Both the position numbers and the translations under genes were made by a program. A stretch of 64,000 nt of DNA from a virus, in the IMG/VR virus record IMGVR_UViG_3300008114_000003, positions 1 through 64,000 of that record. The stretch is one strand, 5' to 3'. Position 1 is the stretch's first letter. Every line of letters begins with the position of its first letter. This document shows, piece after piece, positions 27,192 to 37,276 of the stretch. Below the pieces are notes generated by a model that saw only the letters and a list, made by a program, of their open reading frames with translations, did not search any database and was not told where the DNA came from.

Positions 27192-27607
27192 GCTTCTGGT
27201 GACTGAGCTTGAGAATTTACCTCTTGAGCTTGATTACCTTCACTACCAGTTAATCCTTTAACAACTTCTTCTATCGCTCTTTGAGTTCCAGCTACGACAT
27301 ACTCATATAAACCTAACTTACCAATTTTAGTAGGAGATTGATCATAGAATTTAATATCATTTAGAATTGGATCTACATCGTTTCGCCATTTAAGATAAAA
27401 ATCAAATATATCACTATCGTTTATCAAACCTTCAATTTTAGTATTTTCTGGTTCTTTGATAAATTTTTCAACAAATGAATTGAAATCACCACCACTTTTC
27501 TCAATAGTTTTTTCAATCATTTCCTTTAAATTGTCTTTAATCTCCTGAGAAATTTCAGTGTTAGACTCATTCGCTTCTGTAATAAATTGTTTATATCTCT
27601 TAATCAT
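27188..27607 (-). CDS. Protein with T4-like capsid-targeting N-terminus, 139 aa
   Basis: Begins MIKRYKQFITEANES, the best match here to T4 MKTYQEFIAEA, with a candidate cleavage after ITE. The remainder is helical and acidic and ends in a Q/E/A-rich tail (SEGNQAQEVNSQAQSPEA). It may be an internal head protein, a scaffold-core component or an injected protein. It follows the 2047-residue structural gene on the same strand with its own ATAATATATAA element 3 bases upstream. Confidence 0.75.
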   Translation of the reverse strand: MIKRYKQFITEANESNTEISQEIKDNLKEMIEKTIEKSGGDFNSFVEKFIKEPENTKIEGLINDSDIFDFYLKWRNDVDPILNDIKFYDQSPTKIGKLGLYEYVVAGTQRAIEEVVKGLTGSEGNQAQEVNSQAQSPEA

Positions 27608-27635
27608 AAATTATATATTATTTTTAAAAAATGAT

Positions 27636-30600
27636 TTATCCCCAAGTTCCTTTAAATATACCATCATACCAAATACCAGTCTCATATAAACCGCTTTCAT
27701 AAATACCATTTGTCCAAATTCCGGATTTCCAATTAGCATTTGTAAACTTACTAACAATTCTTAAACCAGTATCAAATCCGTTTGTTATCGGATTGTTTAA
27801 TTGAGCACCAATTTTATCAGAGTAACAGAATTCTAATCTTAGATCATTAACTTTAACATCTAAACCATCAAATGATTTTATAAAGACTTCCCAATAACCC
27901 TTTGTTGTATTTTTAAATAAATCTTCAACGTTATTGGTTGTTACCAAATAATCTCCAACTCCGGTAGCTCCAGTAGCCCCTGAAAATTCATAAACTCCAT
28001 CATAAAGAGGTGATCCTAAAGAAAATTCAGTTGATTGAGTACCAGTAAATACAGTATTTTTCAAATAAATATCGGTATCACCAACACCCAACTTTTTAAC
28101 ATTTATAACATTACCATTAGGAGCTTTAAGATTTATCATTAGATATGATAAAGACTGTGTTAAACCTGGATTAGTTTCTAAATTTATTTTAACTCTAACA
28201 TTATTTATTTTATCCTCAATTTCATCCGTGTAGAAATATTCTACAATAGAACCAGAGTAACCAGTAGATATACTTGAATTACCATAGATGCTATTAACCA
28301 TTGTACCATCTTTAACATCAGATTTGAAAATACCAATATAATCACTTAATGATATATTATAATCAATATAAATCTCCGTAATTTTATTAACCTCATCTAA
28401 TACACATCTTAAAATTGTATATTTTTTTGGTTCACTAAGACTTCCATATGTACTTAAACCAGAGTTGTTAAATTTATCTGTAACGTAGATAACATCTCCT
28501 ATATTAAATCTAAATATACCATTTAATATAAATGAGTTATTAGTTTCATTTAGTCCTATAATTTCAATATCTTCTAGTATACCACCATGCCAAACACCTG
28601 ATGTAAACTCCATATTATATGCAATTCCACCATACCAATCACCATTTAAAAACTTACCAGTTTTCCATATTGAATACTTGTTTGTTTCCGAAGCATTTGA
28701 TAATAATTTTAAGTTTGAATAGAAACTACCACCTTTAAAAGTACCACCATTCCAAGTAGCTGTTCTACTGTTATAAGCATTTGTACCAAATCTAGATAAT
28801 CCATTTCTTTGCTCAAATATACCATTATACCAGATACCATTTTCAAAGTCACCACCATACCAATCGCCATCGATCCAATAAGCTGGTTCATTATCAGTAT
28901 TAAAATTACCTGAATTCCAAGTACCTTCAACCCATATACCACCAATGAAACTACCATTATTCCAAGTTCCATCATTCCAGATACCATTATACCAAGAACC
29001 TTTATTCCAAGTTCCATCATACCATCTACCTGCTCTCCAAGTACCATCATTCCAAGTTCCATCATACCATCTACCTGTAAACCAAACAGATTTTGTGAAA
29101 TCATCAACTTCATCAACTTTAACAGAAAGTTTTAAGTCTCTTACATTTCTTGAATACCAGTTACCTTCATACCAATCTCCATATCTCCATTGACCAGAAT
29201 ACCAAGTACCACCAAACCATCTACCAAACTCCCAAATACCTTTGTACCAAACTATACCATTCTCATCTTCACCAATTAAAGCATCTGAGATTTCAGCCTC
29301 TAATACCCAAGGATATTTAGTATGTAGATCATCAAATGTTAGATTATCAACTAATCTAAATCTATATCTATTGTAATCAACATTAACTAAGCTATAAGTA
29401 GATCCTTCAATTTTTGTATTATCGGTATCTAATTGAATAGATTGTTTAGCTCTTTTATTTAAAGAAACATCAATTAAATCAACAGGCTCATAATTAAAGA
29501 AAGGATCTTTTTTGACATATTTAACATAACCTATATCATTACCTAAGTAAACATTTTGTCCGTAATCAACTTCTGTTAAGAAATCATATTCATTATAAAC
29601 TTGTGTAACTATATGATAACCAAAATATTGTTGATTTAAATATTCAGATGAATATGTACCACCAATAAACTCTAAAATAACACCATCACCATTTCCCAAT
29701 TCATGTTTTTCGTTACAACGAACATAAAGTTTACCATTCACATTAGCTGTATTATTAATGGAGATTTTATAATCTTTTTCCATTCTAGTTAAATTCATAG
29801 CCAACTCATTCTTATAATCCGTGTAAATTAAACCAGTTAAGTTTTGATATGTATCAACATCAGAAAGTAATATTTTTGCATATGAATCTGTTGATATCTT
29901 AAAATTAAGTTCTCTTTCATAATTATCATATGTTTGGCCACTATGTATTTCAGTTTGTTTACTAAGTCTTCTTTGAATATTATTCAATTCTTGTAAATCA
30001 TCACTTATTTGCTCTAAAGTTCTTCTAGATGTAATGTTTAATTTTGATCCACCTATAGCAGTATTTAATTCGAAATTAACATTTCTATGAAACTCTATAA
30101 CGTATCCAGATTTGATTGAATCATAATACTTATTTGTAACTAATAATCTTTCAGAAGAGAAAGTTCCACCTGTTGATAAATTTGCTAATGGTTGATAGAT
30201 TGTTAAGTCAATAAATGTATTAATAAAAATACTTTCCCACTCTAACTTCAAATTATCACCAAAATATATCTTATTATCTTTATAACTATAATTACCCTCA
30301 GATGCTGTCAATCCAGCTGAATCCAAATAAACATTAGATGCTGTTAAACTACCAAACTCTAAATCATTATAGATAGGCATTGTTAAATACTCTTTTGTTG
30401 CGTAGAATGTTGGGTTAACATAATTTGTTTTATTTATACTAGTCATATAATCAAGTAGATTATATCTTGGTGTGTATCCAAATTTTAAGAAACCATCCGT
30501 ATAAATTAACGGTTCTTTTATCTCTCCTTTGAATAAAATAGACCAATTTTTCAAATAACCAATATAACTTGATACACTATCCTCTATTACTAATTTCCAA

Positions 30601-33600
30601 TCACCCTTTGCATTACCTTCTATTAACAAATCATTAAAATCAACTGTTGTACTAACATAAGAATAAGAACCAGCACTTAAACCCATATTCATTTTAATTA
30701 CATCCGTATAAGGAGATGAAAAAGTTCCTAATGTACCAGCTGTTGATTTAGTTGTAAATGTTGTGTTACTAAATGTGAAACCACTAATTGATTGTGATGC
30801 TCCATTCATAACATTTAATATTTCACCACTTGGACCAATTAGGTTTATTTTCAAATCAGATGGTCTTAAATGATATAAGTTGAAATTAACTCTAATCTCA
30901 GTTGGATAAACATTTGAATTACAATTAAGTGTTTGTGGGACAGAGCTTGTTCCATCTGGAATACCATAATATAAAAAGTCTGATGAGTTAAATTCTAAAT
31001 AATCATTATCAGAATTTACATGAATTTCTGTTGCTAAATTATAATAAGATGTGTAGTTATTAAATTTAGGATCAATTTTTAAGTAACCATCTCCATAATC
31101 ACTCATTTTATATCCTATTCCAAGCGGATGTGAATTAAAATTAGTGATTAAGTCATCTGAGTTATAAAATTTATTTAAATTCTTTAATACAATAGATGAT
31201 GTTGATGTTTTTAGATTTTTTATTATATCTCCACTAAAATCCGAAAACATGTAAATATACTTATTACTATTGGTGAAATTTTCAATTCTATTAACTATGA
31301 AATTTCCTTCAACAACACCAGATTCAATTCTTAAAACATCACCTAAATCAACATCAAAAGATTTATTATTACTAACTGCTGATGTACTATTTGTAACACC
31401 TAAAACCATCAAGTAATCTTTTAAATATAGTGTGAAATTAGATCCACCTACTGATGATATAGAAGCACCGATGTGTTTATATCTAGAACTTTGTGTACCA
31501 GTATAATTAAATGATGGTGCTAATTTTAACAAATCAACTGTGTTTGTATTCACAAAACTGACAGTAGCCACCGTAAATTGAGTAGTTCCTGAAAATGTTT
31601 TTGATATTAAAACTTTTGATGAGTTAGAAAGAGGATTAACAGAGTAATACTCAAATGTCTTTTCTCTATCACACCAATAGTCATACCAAGTTACTTCCGA
31701 CTGCGTCATGAAACTTGGGGCAGTAGCTCCATAAACTAAATTATTAAATGTTAATTCTGTACTTTCCGAAAAAACATTTTGTTTTATAATTGTTGAATTT
31801 GGTAATCTATAATTTCCTTCATCAGTAAAGAAATTTAATTTACTACCCATATCATAATCTATAAATAATAGCTTTGATTTTAATTTTGAGAAAAAAGTCG
31901 AGTCTAAATCAACAAAATCATATGATGATGAATGTGTAGATGATTTAACAAGAGTATAATTTCCACTTATTAACAAATATTCACCTCTATAATCATATAA
32001 ACTATTTGCGTATAAACTTGATATTTTCGAAGGTGCTGTTGCTGATATTATTGTATTTGAATATGTATTACCAACACCATAGTATTTAAAATCACTAATA
32101 TCAAATTTATAGATACCATCATCATTACTAAAAAAGAAATTATTAGTACCTTTTTGTTGTGTAATATTTTTTATATCACCATAATTTTTATCAAAATCAA
32201 AATATATAAAGTCACTATCTATAAAATTATTCTCATTATATGCAATTATTTTACCACCATCAACAGCCATAAAAACTAAATCCTTTGGTGATGAAATTGA
32301 TTGTGTATAGTATGAGTAACTTAATCCCCAACCACTTATTGATGTTTTCCATAAATCATTTATGTGATCTACTAAAACATACTCATCTTCATCATCTATT
32401 TGTCTAGATACTCTTCTCTTCCTAGCACTCCAACCATTTATATCTTCTGAGATTTCTAAAAATACACCACTCTTACCACCAATATAAAATTTAGTATCAG
32501 TCACAAAAATAACCTTATTATAATTGTATTCTCTAAAACTTGTAAAATCTAATAACTGCCATTTTTCACCACCATCATTAGTTATATAAATAGTATTGTA
32601 ATCACCTACGATAACACCTCTCAAATTATTAACAAATGATATTGATCTTAAATTTGTATAGGTATCTAATTTTATATTTTTTATTTCGAAATCATGTTTA
32701 CCTATTCTTAATAAAGTTGTATTATCACCACAAATCCAGTAATAGTTTTCAGTACTTGTTATACTTCTTAAATTATCTTTATATTTACAAGGTATTATAT
32801 TTGAATAACCATCTTGAGTATTAACTATTGTACCAAATTCACCAACTGCAATTGTTCTTTCCGGTATACTGTAAGTTACACCACTTATATAAATAGATTG
32901 AGTGCCATGTCTAAAAATATCATAATAGTTAGTTTCAAATAAGTTATTATAATCTACTCTGTTTCTTAATAACCAATTATGTTTTTCAACGAATTCCATT
33001 GGCTCATTTCTGAATGATGTTGGATAAAACCCGTTTAATAATCTTCTAACACTAAACTGTTTATTTTGATTTGTTGTACCCATTTTAACATAAACGCTTA
33101 ATCTAGAACATTTTTCATAGTCATCCAAGTCATTTAACTTAACTAATTTTCTATTCCTAAATTCATATAAGCCGTTCTCATTACTATAATATTGATATTC
33201 TATATCTAAACCTTCCTCATTAACTATTGTGTAAGGTCCTTTAAAATATTCATCTGGATTAACAGATATATCTAATATCTCAAATGTTACTTGGTCTTTA
33301 ACTAAAACTTTGTGGCCATCTTTTAACTTAATATCATCTATATAATAGTTATCCAACTCTAATGTTAAATCAATTTGTTGTGTAGTAGCTACATCAACTT
33401 GAATATAATTAGCTAAAATATCTTTCATCAACCTTTCCGGTGTAAAAAGATTTTTTAAAGTAAGACTATATTCTTTTAAGTTTTTTGTGTAAAAATCATA
33501 TTGAGAGTTTGTATCAATTGGAGTTGGAAATTTTGTCGGTTGTGGTGTATAAGCAAAATTAGAACTTAATGTACTAACAAACCAGTTTCTTGGTTTCCAA

Positions 33601-33779
33601 GCATTAATAACATCATATAAATTATTCACATCATCAATCGCAACATAAGCTGAACCACTTAGGGCTTTTGAATAAAACCTAGTAGCAACCAACTCTTGTT
33701 TATAAAAATCAAAATCTTCTTTTAATAAAGAATCTGTTTTTGTAAACCATTTACCATAATCACTATTGTATTTCCACAT
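27636..33779 (-). CDS. Giant structural protein with propeller-like, two P-like domains and WxxG repeats
   Basis: 2047 residues. About 300-450 shows Ycf48/BNR-like propeller strands (TIAVGEFGTIVNTQDGYS, GDYNTIYITNDGGEKWQLL). The first P-like domain lies at about 960-1085 (PSDLKINLIGPSGEILNV, GDWKLVIEDSVSSYIGYLKN), the second at about 1855-1985 (LMINLKAPNGNVINVKK, GYWEVFIKSFDG). Between them, about 1505-1660, is a dense array of aromatic pentapeptides (WYDGTWNDGTWRAGRWYDGT). The C-terminus returns to this repeat (GIWYDGIFKGTWG). Probably a fibre or baseplate organiser. The start is 1 base from the preceding small gene. Confidence 0.82.
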   Translation of the reverse strand: MWKYNSDYGKWFTKTDSLLKEDFDFYKQELVATRFYSKALSGSAYVAIDDVNNLYDVINAWKPRNWFVSTLSSNFAYTPQPTKFPTPIDTNSQYDFYTKNLKEYSLTLKNLFTPERLMKDILANYIQVDVATTQQIDLTLELDNYYIDDIKLKDGHKVLVKDQVTFEILDISVNPDEYFKGPYTIVNEEGLDIEYQYYSNENGLYEFRNRKLVKLNDLDDYEKCSRLSVYVKMGTTNQNKQFSVRRLLNGFYPTSFRNEPMEFVEKHNWLLRNRVDYNNLFETNYYDIFRHGTQSIYISGVTYSIPERTIAVGEFGTIVNTQDGYSNIIPCKYKDNLRSITSTENYYWICGDNTTLLRIGKHDFEIKNIKLDTYTNLRSISFVNNLRGVIVGDYNTIYITNDGGEKWQLLDFTSFREYNYNKVIFVTDTKFYIGGKSGVFLEISEDINGWSARKRRVSRQIDDEDEYVLVDHINDLWKTSISGWGLSYSYYTQSISSPKDLVFMAVDGGKIIAYNENNFIDSDFIYFDFDKNYGDIKNITQQKGTNNFFFSNDDGIYKFDISDFKYYGVGNTYSNTIISATAPSKISSLYANSLYDYRGEYLLISGNYTLVKSSTHSSSYDFVDLDSTFFSKLKSKLLFIDYDMGSKLNFFTDEGNYRLPNSTIIKQNVFSESTELTFNNLVYGATAPSFMTQSEVTWYDYWCDREKTFEYYSVNPLSNSSKVLISKTFSGTTQFTVATVSFVNTNTVDLLKLAPSFNYTGTQSSRYKHIGASISSVGGSNFTLYLKDYLMVLGVTNSTSAVSNNKSFDVDLGDVLRIESGVVEGNFIVNRIENFTNSNKYIYMFSDFSGDIIKNLKTSTSSIVLKNLNKFYNSDDLITNFNSHPLGIGYKMSDYGDGYLKIDPKFNNYTSYYNLATEIHVNSDNDYLEFNSSDFLYYGIPDGTSSVPQTLNCNSNVYPTEIRVNFNLYHLRPSDLKINLIGPSGEILNVMNGASQSISGFTFSNTTFTTKSTAGTLGTFSSPYTDVIKMNMGLSAGSYSYVSTTVDFNDLLIEGNAKGDWKLVIEDSVSSYIGYLKNWSILFKGEIKEPLIYTDGFLKFGYTPRYNLLDYMTSINKTNYVNPTFYATKEYLTMPIYNDLEFGSLTASNVYLDSAGLTASEGNYSYKDNKIYFGDNLKLEWESIFINTFIDLTIYQPLANLSTGGTFSSERLLVTNKYYDSIKSGYVIEFHRNVNFELNTAIGGSKLNITSRRTLEQISDDLQELNNIQRRLSKQTEIHSGQTYDNYERELNFKISTDSYAKILLSDVDTYQNLTGLIYTDYKNELAMNLTRMEKDYKISINNTANVNGKLYVRCNEKHELGNGDGVILEFIGGTYSSEYLNQQYFGYHIVTQVYNEYDFLTEVDYGQNVYLGNDIGYVKYVKKDPFFNYEPVDLIDVSLNKRAKQSIQLDTDNTKIEGSTYSLVNVDYNRYRFRLVDNLTFDDLHTKYPWVLEAEISDALIGEDENGIVWYKGIWEFGRWFGGTWYSGQWRYGDWYEGNWYSRNVRDLKLSVKVDEVDDFTKSVWFTGRWYDGTWNDGTWRAGRWYDGTWNKGSWYNGIWNDGTWNNGSFIGGIWVEGTWNSGNFNTDNEPAYWIDGDWYGGDFENGIWYNGIFEQRNGLSRFGTNAYNSRTATWNGGTFKGGSFYSNLKLLSNASETNKYSIWKTGKFLNGDWYGGIAYNMEFTSGVWHGGILEDIEIIGLNETNNSFILNGIFRFNIGDVIYVTDKFNNSGLSTYGSLSEPKKYTILRCVLDEVNKITEIYIDYNISLSDYIGIFKSDVKDGTMVNSIYGNSSISTGYSGSIVEYFYTDEIEDKINNVRVKINLETNPGLTQSLSYLMINLKAPNGNVINVKKLGVGDTDIYLKNTVFTGTQSTEFSLGSPLYDGVYEFSGATGATGVGDYLVTTNNVEDLFKNTTKGYWEVFIKSFDGLDVKVNDLRLEFCYSDKIGAQLNNPITNGFDTGLRIVSKFTNANWKSGIWTNGIYESGLYETGIWYDGIFKGTWG
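28800..29260 (-). repeat. Aromatic pentapeptide-coding repeat array
   Basis: Fifteen-base units such as CCATCATTCCAAGTT recur and encode [WF]xxGx pentapeptides. This is the longest run in the window. Similar shorter runs are at about 13.6-14.5 kb and 10.1-10.3 kb. Confidence 0.8.
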
Positions 33780-33780
33780 A

Positions 33781-33996
33781 TTACTTTTTTACTTTTAATT
33801 CCCAAGTAGCAGTCTTACTATCTACCTTTATTATACTTTTTATGATAGTTACTTTCGATTTTTTCATAACCAATTTAACATCATCAACAAAATCTTCATA
33901 ACTATAAATATCACTTACATATTCAGATAAATTTATTATATAGATTGTTTCATCTGAAAAAATCAAATCATAAATTAAATCATCTTTTGTTTTCAT
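33781..33996 (-). CDS. Hypothetical protein, 71 aa
   Basis: A small acidic or basic mixed protein (MKTKDDLIYDLIFSDETIYI to TATWELKVKK). It sits directly upstream of the 2047-residue gene (1-base gap), so is probably the first gene of that unit. TTTAATATATAA lies 18 bases upstream. Function unknown; an accessory tail protein is possible. Confidence 0.65.
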   Translation of the reverse strand: MKTKDDLIYDLIFSDETIYIINLSEYVSDIYSYEDFVDDVKLVMKKSKVTIIKSIIKVDSKTATWELKVKK

Positions 33997-34014
33997 ATCA
34001 AAAAAATATTTTTA

Positions 34015-34026
34015 TTATATATTAAA
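34015..34026 (-). promoter_or_regulatory. TTTAATATATAA element, long spacing
   Basis: Minus strand, 18 bases before the start of the 71-residue gene that precedes the 2047-residue gene. Confidence 0.55.
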
Positions 34027-34097
34027 AACTTTTAAGTCCTCTAAATTTATAATGGGTAAATAGGGAGTAATAATATATACAAAAAACTATTTTACAA

Positions 34098-35963
34098 ATG
34101 GCTAAACGAGATTTAAAATCAGAAATCGACGAAGGGATTCAAGATTATGAACACAGAAAAACATCAAGAAAGAAAAATTCATTATCTAAAGATGAATTTA
34201 ATAAATCAAATGTTCAGTTAACTCCTAAACAACATGATCTCTATAAGGGTATTAGAAATAATATTCTAAGTGTAGTTCATGGACCAGCTGGTACCAGTAA
34301 AACATTCACAACTTGTTATACAGCTTTAGCTTTATTAGCTGATAAGAAAGTTGAAAAAATTATTATTACTAAACCAGTTCAAGAATCCGGTGAGAATTTA
34401 GGTTCTTTACCTGGAACTATAGCTGAAAAAATTGATCCTTATAAACAATCTTATTATACAACGTTTTGTAAAATAATTGGGAAACAAAATACGGATTTTC
34501 TTTTTTCAACTGAAGAGATAAAATTTGAGCCACTTGCTTACATGAGAGGTTCTACTTATGATAATTGTATAATGTTACTTGACGAATGTTTTACTGGTGA
34601 CTCAAGAGTAGTTACAAACCATAAAAAAAGAGGATCTTTTAATTACCTTAGAATGAAAGAAATTGTTAATTATTTCAAAATGGGTAAAGAAATTTATGTA
34701 TCCAGTTGGGATGAAAATAAAAAAATAGTTGAAAATAAAAAAGTAACGGGAGTTTTTGAAAATGGAATTAAAGATATTGTTAAAATATCGGTTAAAGATA
34801 GAGTTAAACCATTAAAAACAACAATAAATCATCCATTTTCCGTATTCAGAGATGGTGAAATTAAATGGGAAGAGGTTAAAAACTTAACCATTGGTGATAG
34901 AATATGTAGATATAAGAATACCGGAACGAATGATTCAACTATATTAACTAATGACTCTTATGATATAATATTAGGTATGTGCTTGGGTGACTCATCATTA
35001 TTACCAAATAAACAATTAAAAAAATCATATAGAATTTCGACAAACCATTCTATAAAACAAATTGAATATATGGAATTTAAAAAAAGTATATTTGAAAATA
35101 TATCATCATATAGAAATTCATTGAAGTCTGGATATACAGGTGAACCACAATGTGGGTTTCAAACTAAATCAATTAATATATCTGAAAATTTTTATAATTC
35201 ACTATATAAAGACTCGAAAAAAACAATTAGTAATGATATTGAGAGATGGTTTACATTAAGAACATTATCCATATGGTATATGGATGATGGATCGGTTTCA
35301 AAATCAAATGGTTGTGTTACATTTTCTACCAATTCAATGAGTTTCACAGAGGTCCAAATATTATCAAATATAATTAAAAATAAATTTGGATTAGAAGGTA
35401 GTGTTTATAAGACATCTAAAGGTAATATTTTAGTACTAAATAAAATAAACTCATTGAAAATGTTTAATTTGACTTCTAAATATATACATCCCTCAATGTT
35501 ATATAAACTAAATAATAGTTTAGAAAGTAATTTTGATAGAAATTTATACAATATAACATATAATGAAAATTTATCAGTAGTCGATATTGTAGATATACAA
35601 AATTCAGAACCTGAAATTGTATATAATATAGAGGTTGATGGTAACCATAATTATTTTGTTGAAAATATATTAGTTCATAATTGTCAAAATGCAAATATTA
35701 AACAACTTATGTTATGGGTTACTCGTTTGGGTAATGATTCAAAAGCTGTTATGATGGGAGATACATCACAATATGATGTGAGAAGAAGAGATTCTGGTTA
35801 TGTAGATTTTATTAAAATGGTTAATGGAATGGATGATCTTTTTATGTTTGAATTTGAAAATCAAGATATTGTTAGAAATAAATTCCTAGTTGAAATAGCA
35901 AACAGATATGATAAATATCGTTTTGAAGAAGAAGAGAAATATAAAAATAATAAAAGAGATTAA
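34098..35963 (+). CDS. PhoH-like ATPase interrupted by an intein
   Basis: 621 residues, of which 365 are an intein; the spliced protein would be 256 residues, normal for phage PhoH-like proteins. Extein motifs: QLTPKQHDLYKGI, Walker A HGPAGTSKTF near residue 60, Walker B MLLDE at 159-163, then after the intein CQNANIKQLMLWVTRLG, GDTSQYDVRR and the terminal NKFLVEIANRYDKY. PhoH-like proteins are common phage ATPases with RNA-linked roles in nucleotide stress, but the exact function is unclear. It is intact at all catalytic positions. AATAATATATAC lies 17 bases upstream. Confidence 0.88.
   Translation: MAKRDLKSEIDEGIQDYEHRKTSRKKNSLSKDEFNKSNVQLTPKQHDLYKGIRNNILSVVHGPAGTSKTFTTCYTALALLADKKVEKIIITKPVQESGENLGSLPGTIAEKIDPYKQSYYTTFCKIIGKQNTDFLFSTEEIKFEPLAYMRGSTYDNCIMLLDECFTGDSRVVTNHKKRGSFNYLRMKEIVNYFKMGKEIYVSSWDENKKIVENKKVTGVFENGIKDIVKISVKDRVKPLKTTINHPFSVFRDGEIKWEEVKNLTIGDRICRYKNTGTNDSTILTNDSYDIILGMCLGDSSLLPNKQLKKSYRISTNHSIKQIEYMEFKKSIFENISSYRNSLKSGYTGEPQCGFQTKSINISENFYNSLYKDSKKTISNDIERWFTLRTLSIWYMDDGSVSKSNGCVTFSTNSMSFTEVQILSNIIKNKFGLEGSVYKTSKGNILVLNKINSLKMFNLTSKYIHPSMLYKLNNSLESNFDRNLYNITYNENLSVVDIVDIQNSEPEIVYNIEVDGNHNYFVENILVHNCQNANIKQLMLWVTRLGNDSKAVMMGDTSQYDVRRRDSGYVDFIKMVNGMDDLFMFEFENQDIVRNKFLVEIANRYDKYRFEEEEKYKNNKRD
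34587..35681 (+). mobile_element. Full-length intein with LAGLIDADG endonuclease in PhoH
   Basis: Begins with Cys (CFTGDSRVVTNHKKRG, block A) directly after Walker B LLDE and ends IEVDGNHNYFVENILVHN (blocks F and G) before Cys+1 of the extein. Block B-like TTINHPFSVF is present. The endonuclease domain has two LAGLIDADG motifs, DIILGMCLGDSSL and LSIWYMDDGSV. All splicing residues appear present (Cys1, His-Asn, Cys+1). It should splice autocatalytically and home into intein-less alleles. Confidence 0.9.
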
Positions 35964-35996
35964 ATAAAAAAACCAGTCATTTGACTGGTTTTTTTA
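35964..35996. terminator. Bidirectional terminator
   Basis: AACCAGTCA (35971-35979) and TGACTGGTT (35982-35990) with flanking A and T runs, between the convergent PhoH and 421-residue genes. Confidence 0.85.
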
Positions 35997-37262
35997 TTAT
36001 AGACCATCAAATGGATCTAAAGGATCTAACTCAATTCTACCATTCTCTCTATTCTCTCTATTTGAAGATTCAATTTCATCGAAAAGTTCCATTATCACCA
36101 GACCATCAACACCATTGACACCGGATGTACCGGATGTACCGGAGACACCATTGACACCTGATGGACCTACATCTTCTAAAGAAATACCTCTTCCTCTACG
36201 AATCCTCTCAGTAACACGAAGAGGTCTTGGAATCTCACGAGGTTCTTCACGAACTAGTCTTGGATTTTCATCTTCAATTGGAATTTCACTCCAATTAAAA
36301 GCATCATTATCAAATGTGAATGTCATATCATCATCACTAATATCCTCATCTTCTGGTAAGAAACCTCTACTCGACGTTAGAATATAGTCAAAGTATTTTA
36401 AATCATTATTTGAGAATCTTCCTTCTTTAACATTATAAAACTTAAATGTATCTAAATAAGGATAAGTTTCAAAATTTGATTTTTCCAATTTAATAGAAAG
36501 ATTTAATCTCTTCTTTTTACCATCAACAAGGAAGTATAACTCAGATTTAGCATCCTGTCTCCATTTATAAATGTAACCATTTTCATCAGCCCATTTTTTA
36601 AGGATATCAACTTGATGATCAAAGAATGAATAAACTCTATCCATTACTTTCCATTCTGTTCCATTTTCATCAAAAACTTCACTCTCCCAAAGTATAGCAC
36701 GTGCTTTAACCTTTTCTTCATCATCAAAAAGAACCAACATCTTGATATTTGGATTTACTGTATAGAGTTCCATAAATGAATTTCTTTCACTTTGTCTCAT
36801 ACAAGAGTTCCAAAGAGTACCATTTATATAACCATTATCTCTGTAATAGTTATCTTCTAAGTAATACTTTTGAATATCTTTACCCTCAACCACTTTAAGA
36901 TTTTTACCATCTTCTGAAAAATATGATTTATAAGCATTTACAAATTTTTCAATCTCAGCATCATTAATTTTAAATTCACTCAATGAAAACTCAGTATAGA
37001 ATTTTTTAATAAATCTACCAATCTTTATTTTAACTCTACTTCTACTCTCAAATGGATTTTCATCTTTATCCATTTTAGATTTTGGTAAATATGAAATAGT
37101 ATCATACTCACCTTCTACGGTTGAGATATAATTACCCTCATCTTTTAAGTGAGTACCAATAGCACCACTCGACATAATCTGTGATATTATAAATCTATTG
37201 TTAGCAAATCGTAAAAAATCTAACAATCTATCTTCTAAAATCAAATTTGTAAGTCTTAACAT
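35997..37262 (-). CDS. Conserved phage protein of unknown function with collagen-like insert
   Basis: 421 residues. A central GTLWNSCMRQSERNSFMELY and the following KARAILWE strand resemble a widespread but uncharacterised large-phage family (xxxNSCMRYxxxxxxxxLYxxNP...GRALLW). It begins MLRLTNLILED, possibly another processed N-terminus (ILE then D). Near the C-terminus a short Gly-x-x stretch (GPSGVNGVSGTSGTSG) like that of the fibre at 22 kb interrupts an acidic tail. The combination is odd. Function unknown; a virion protein is possible. Confidence 0.7.
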   Translation of the reverse strand: MLRLTNLILEDRLLDFLRFANNRFIISQIMSSGAIGTHLKDEGNYISTVEGEYDTISYLPKSKMDKDENPFESRSRVKIKIGRFIKKFYTEFSLSEFKINDAEIEKFVNAYKSYFSEDGKNLKVVEGKDIQKYYLEDNYYRDNGYINGTLWNSCMRQSERNSFMELYTVNPNIKMLVLFDDEEKVKARAILWESEVFDENGTEWKVMDRVYSFFDHQVDILKKWADENGYIYKWRQDAKSELYFLVDGKKKRLNLSIKLEKSNFETYPYLDTFKFYNVKEGRFSNNDLKYFDYILTSSRGFLPEDEDISDDDMTFTFDNDAFNWSEIPIEDENPRLVREEPREIPRPLRVTERIRRGRGISLEDVGPSGVNGVSGTSGTSGVNGVDGLVIMELFDEIESSNRENRENGRIELDPLDPFDGL

Positions 37263-37273
37263 TTAATATATAG
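37262..37273 (+). promoter_or_regulatory. TTTAATATATAG element, short spacing
   Basis: Lies 3 bases before the ATG at 37277, in a 14-base divergent gap between two genes. Confidence 0.5.
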
Positions 37274-37276
37274 TTT

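Noticed and set aside
28709-29193. Opposite-strand and shifted-frame ORFs over the WxxG repeats
   Set aside because: They are translations of the same 15-base repeat in other frames and have no start context.
28800-29260. CRISPR-like array of short repeats
   Set aside because: The repeat continues in frame as a protein repeat of 5 residues; there are no spacers of constant length and no cas genes.
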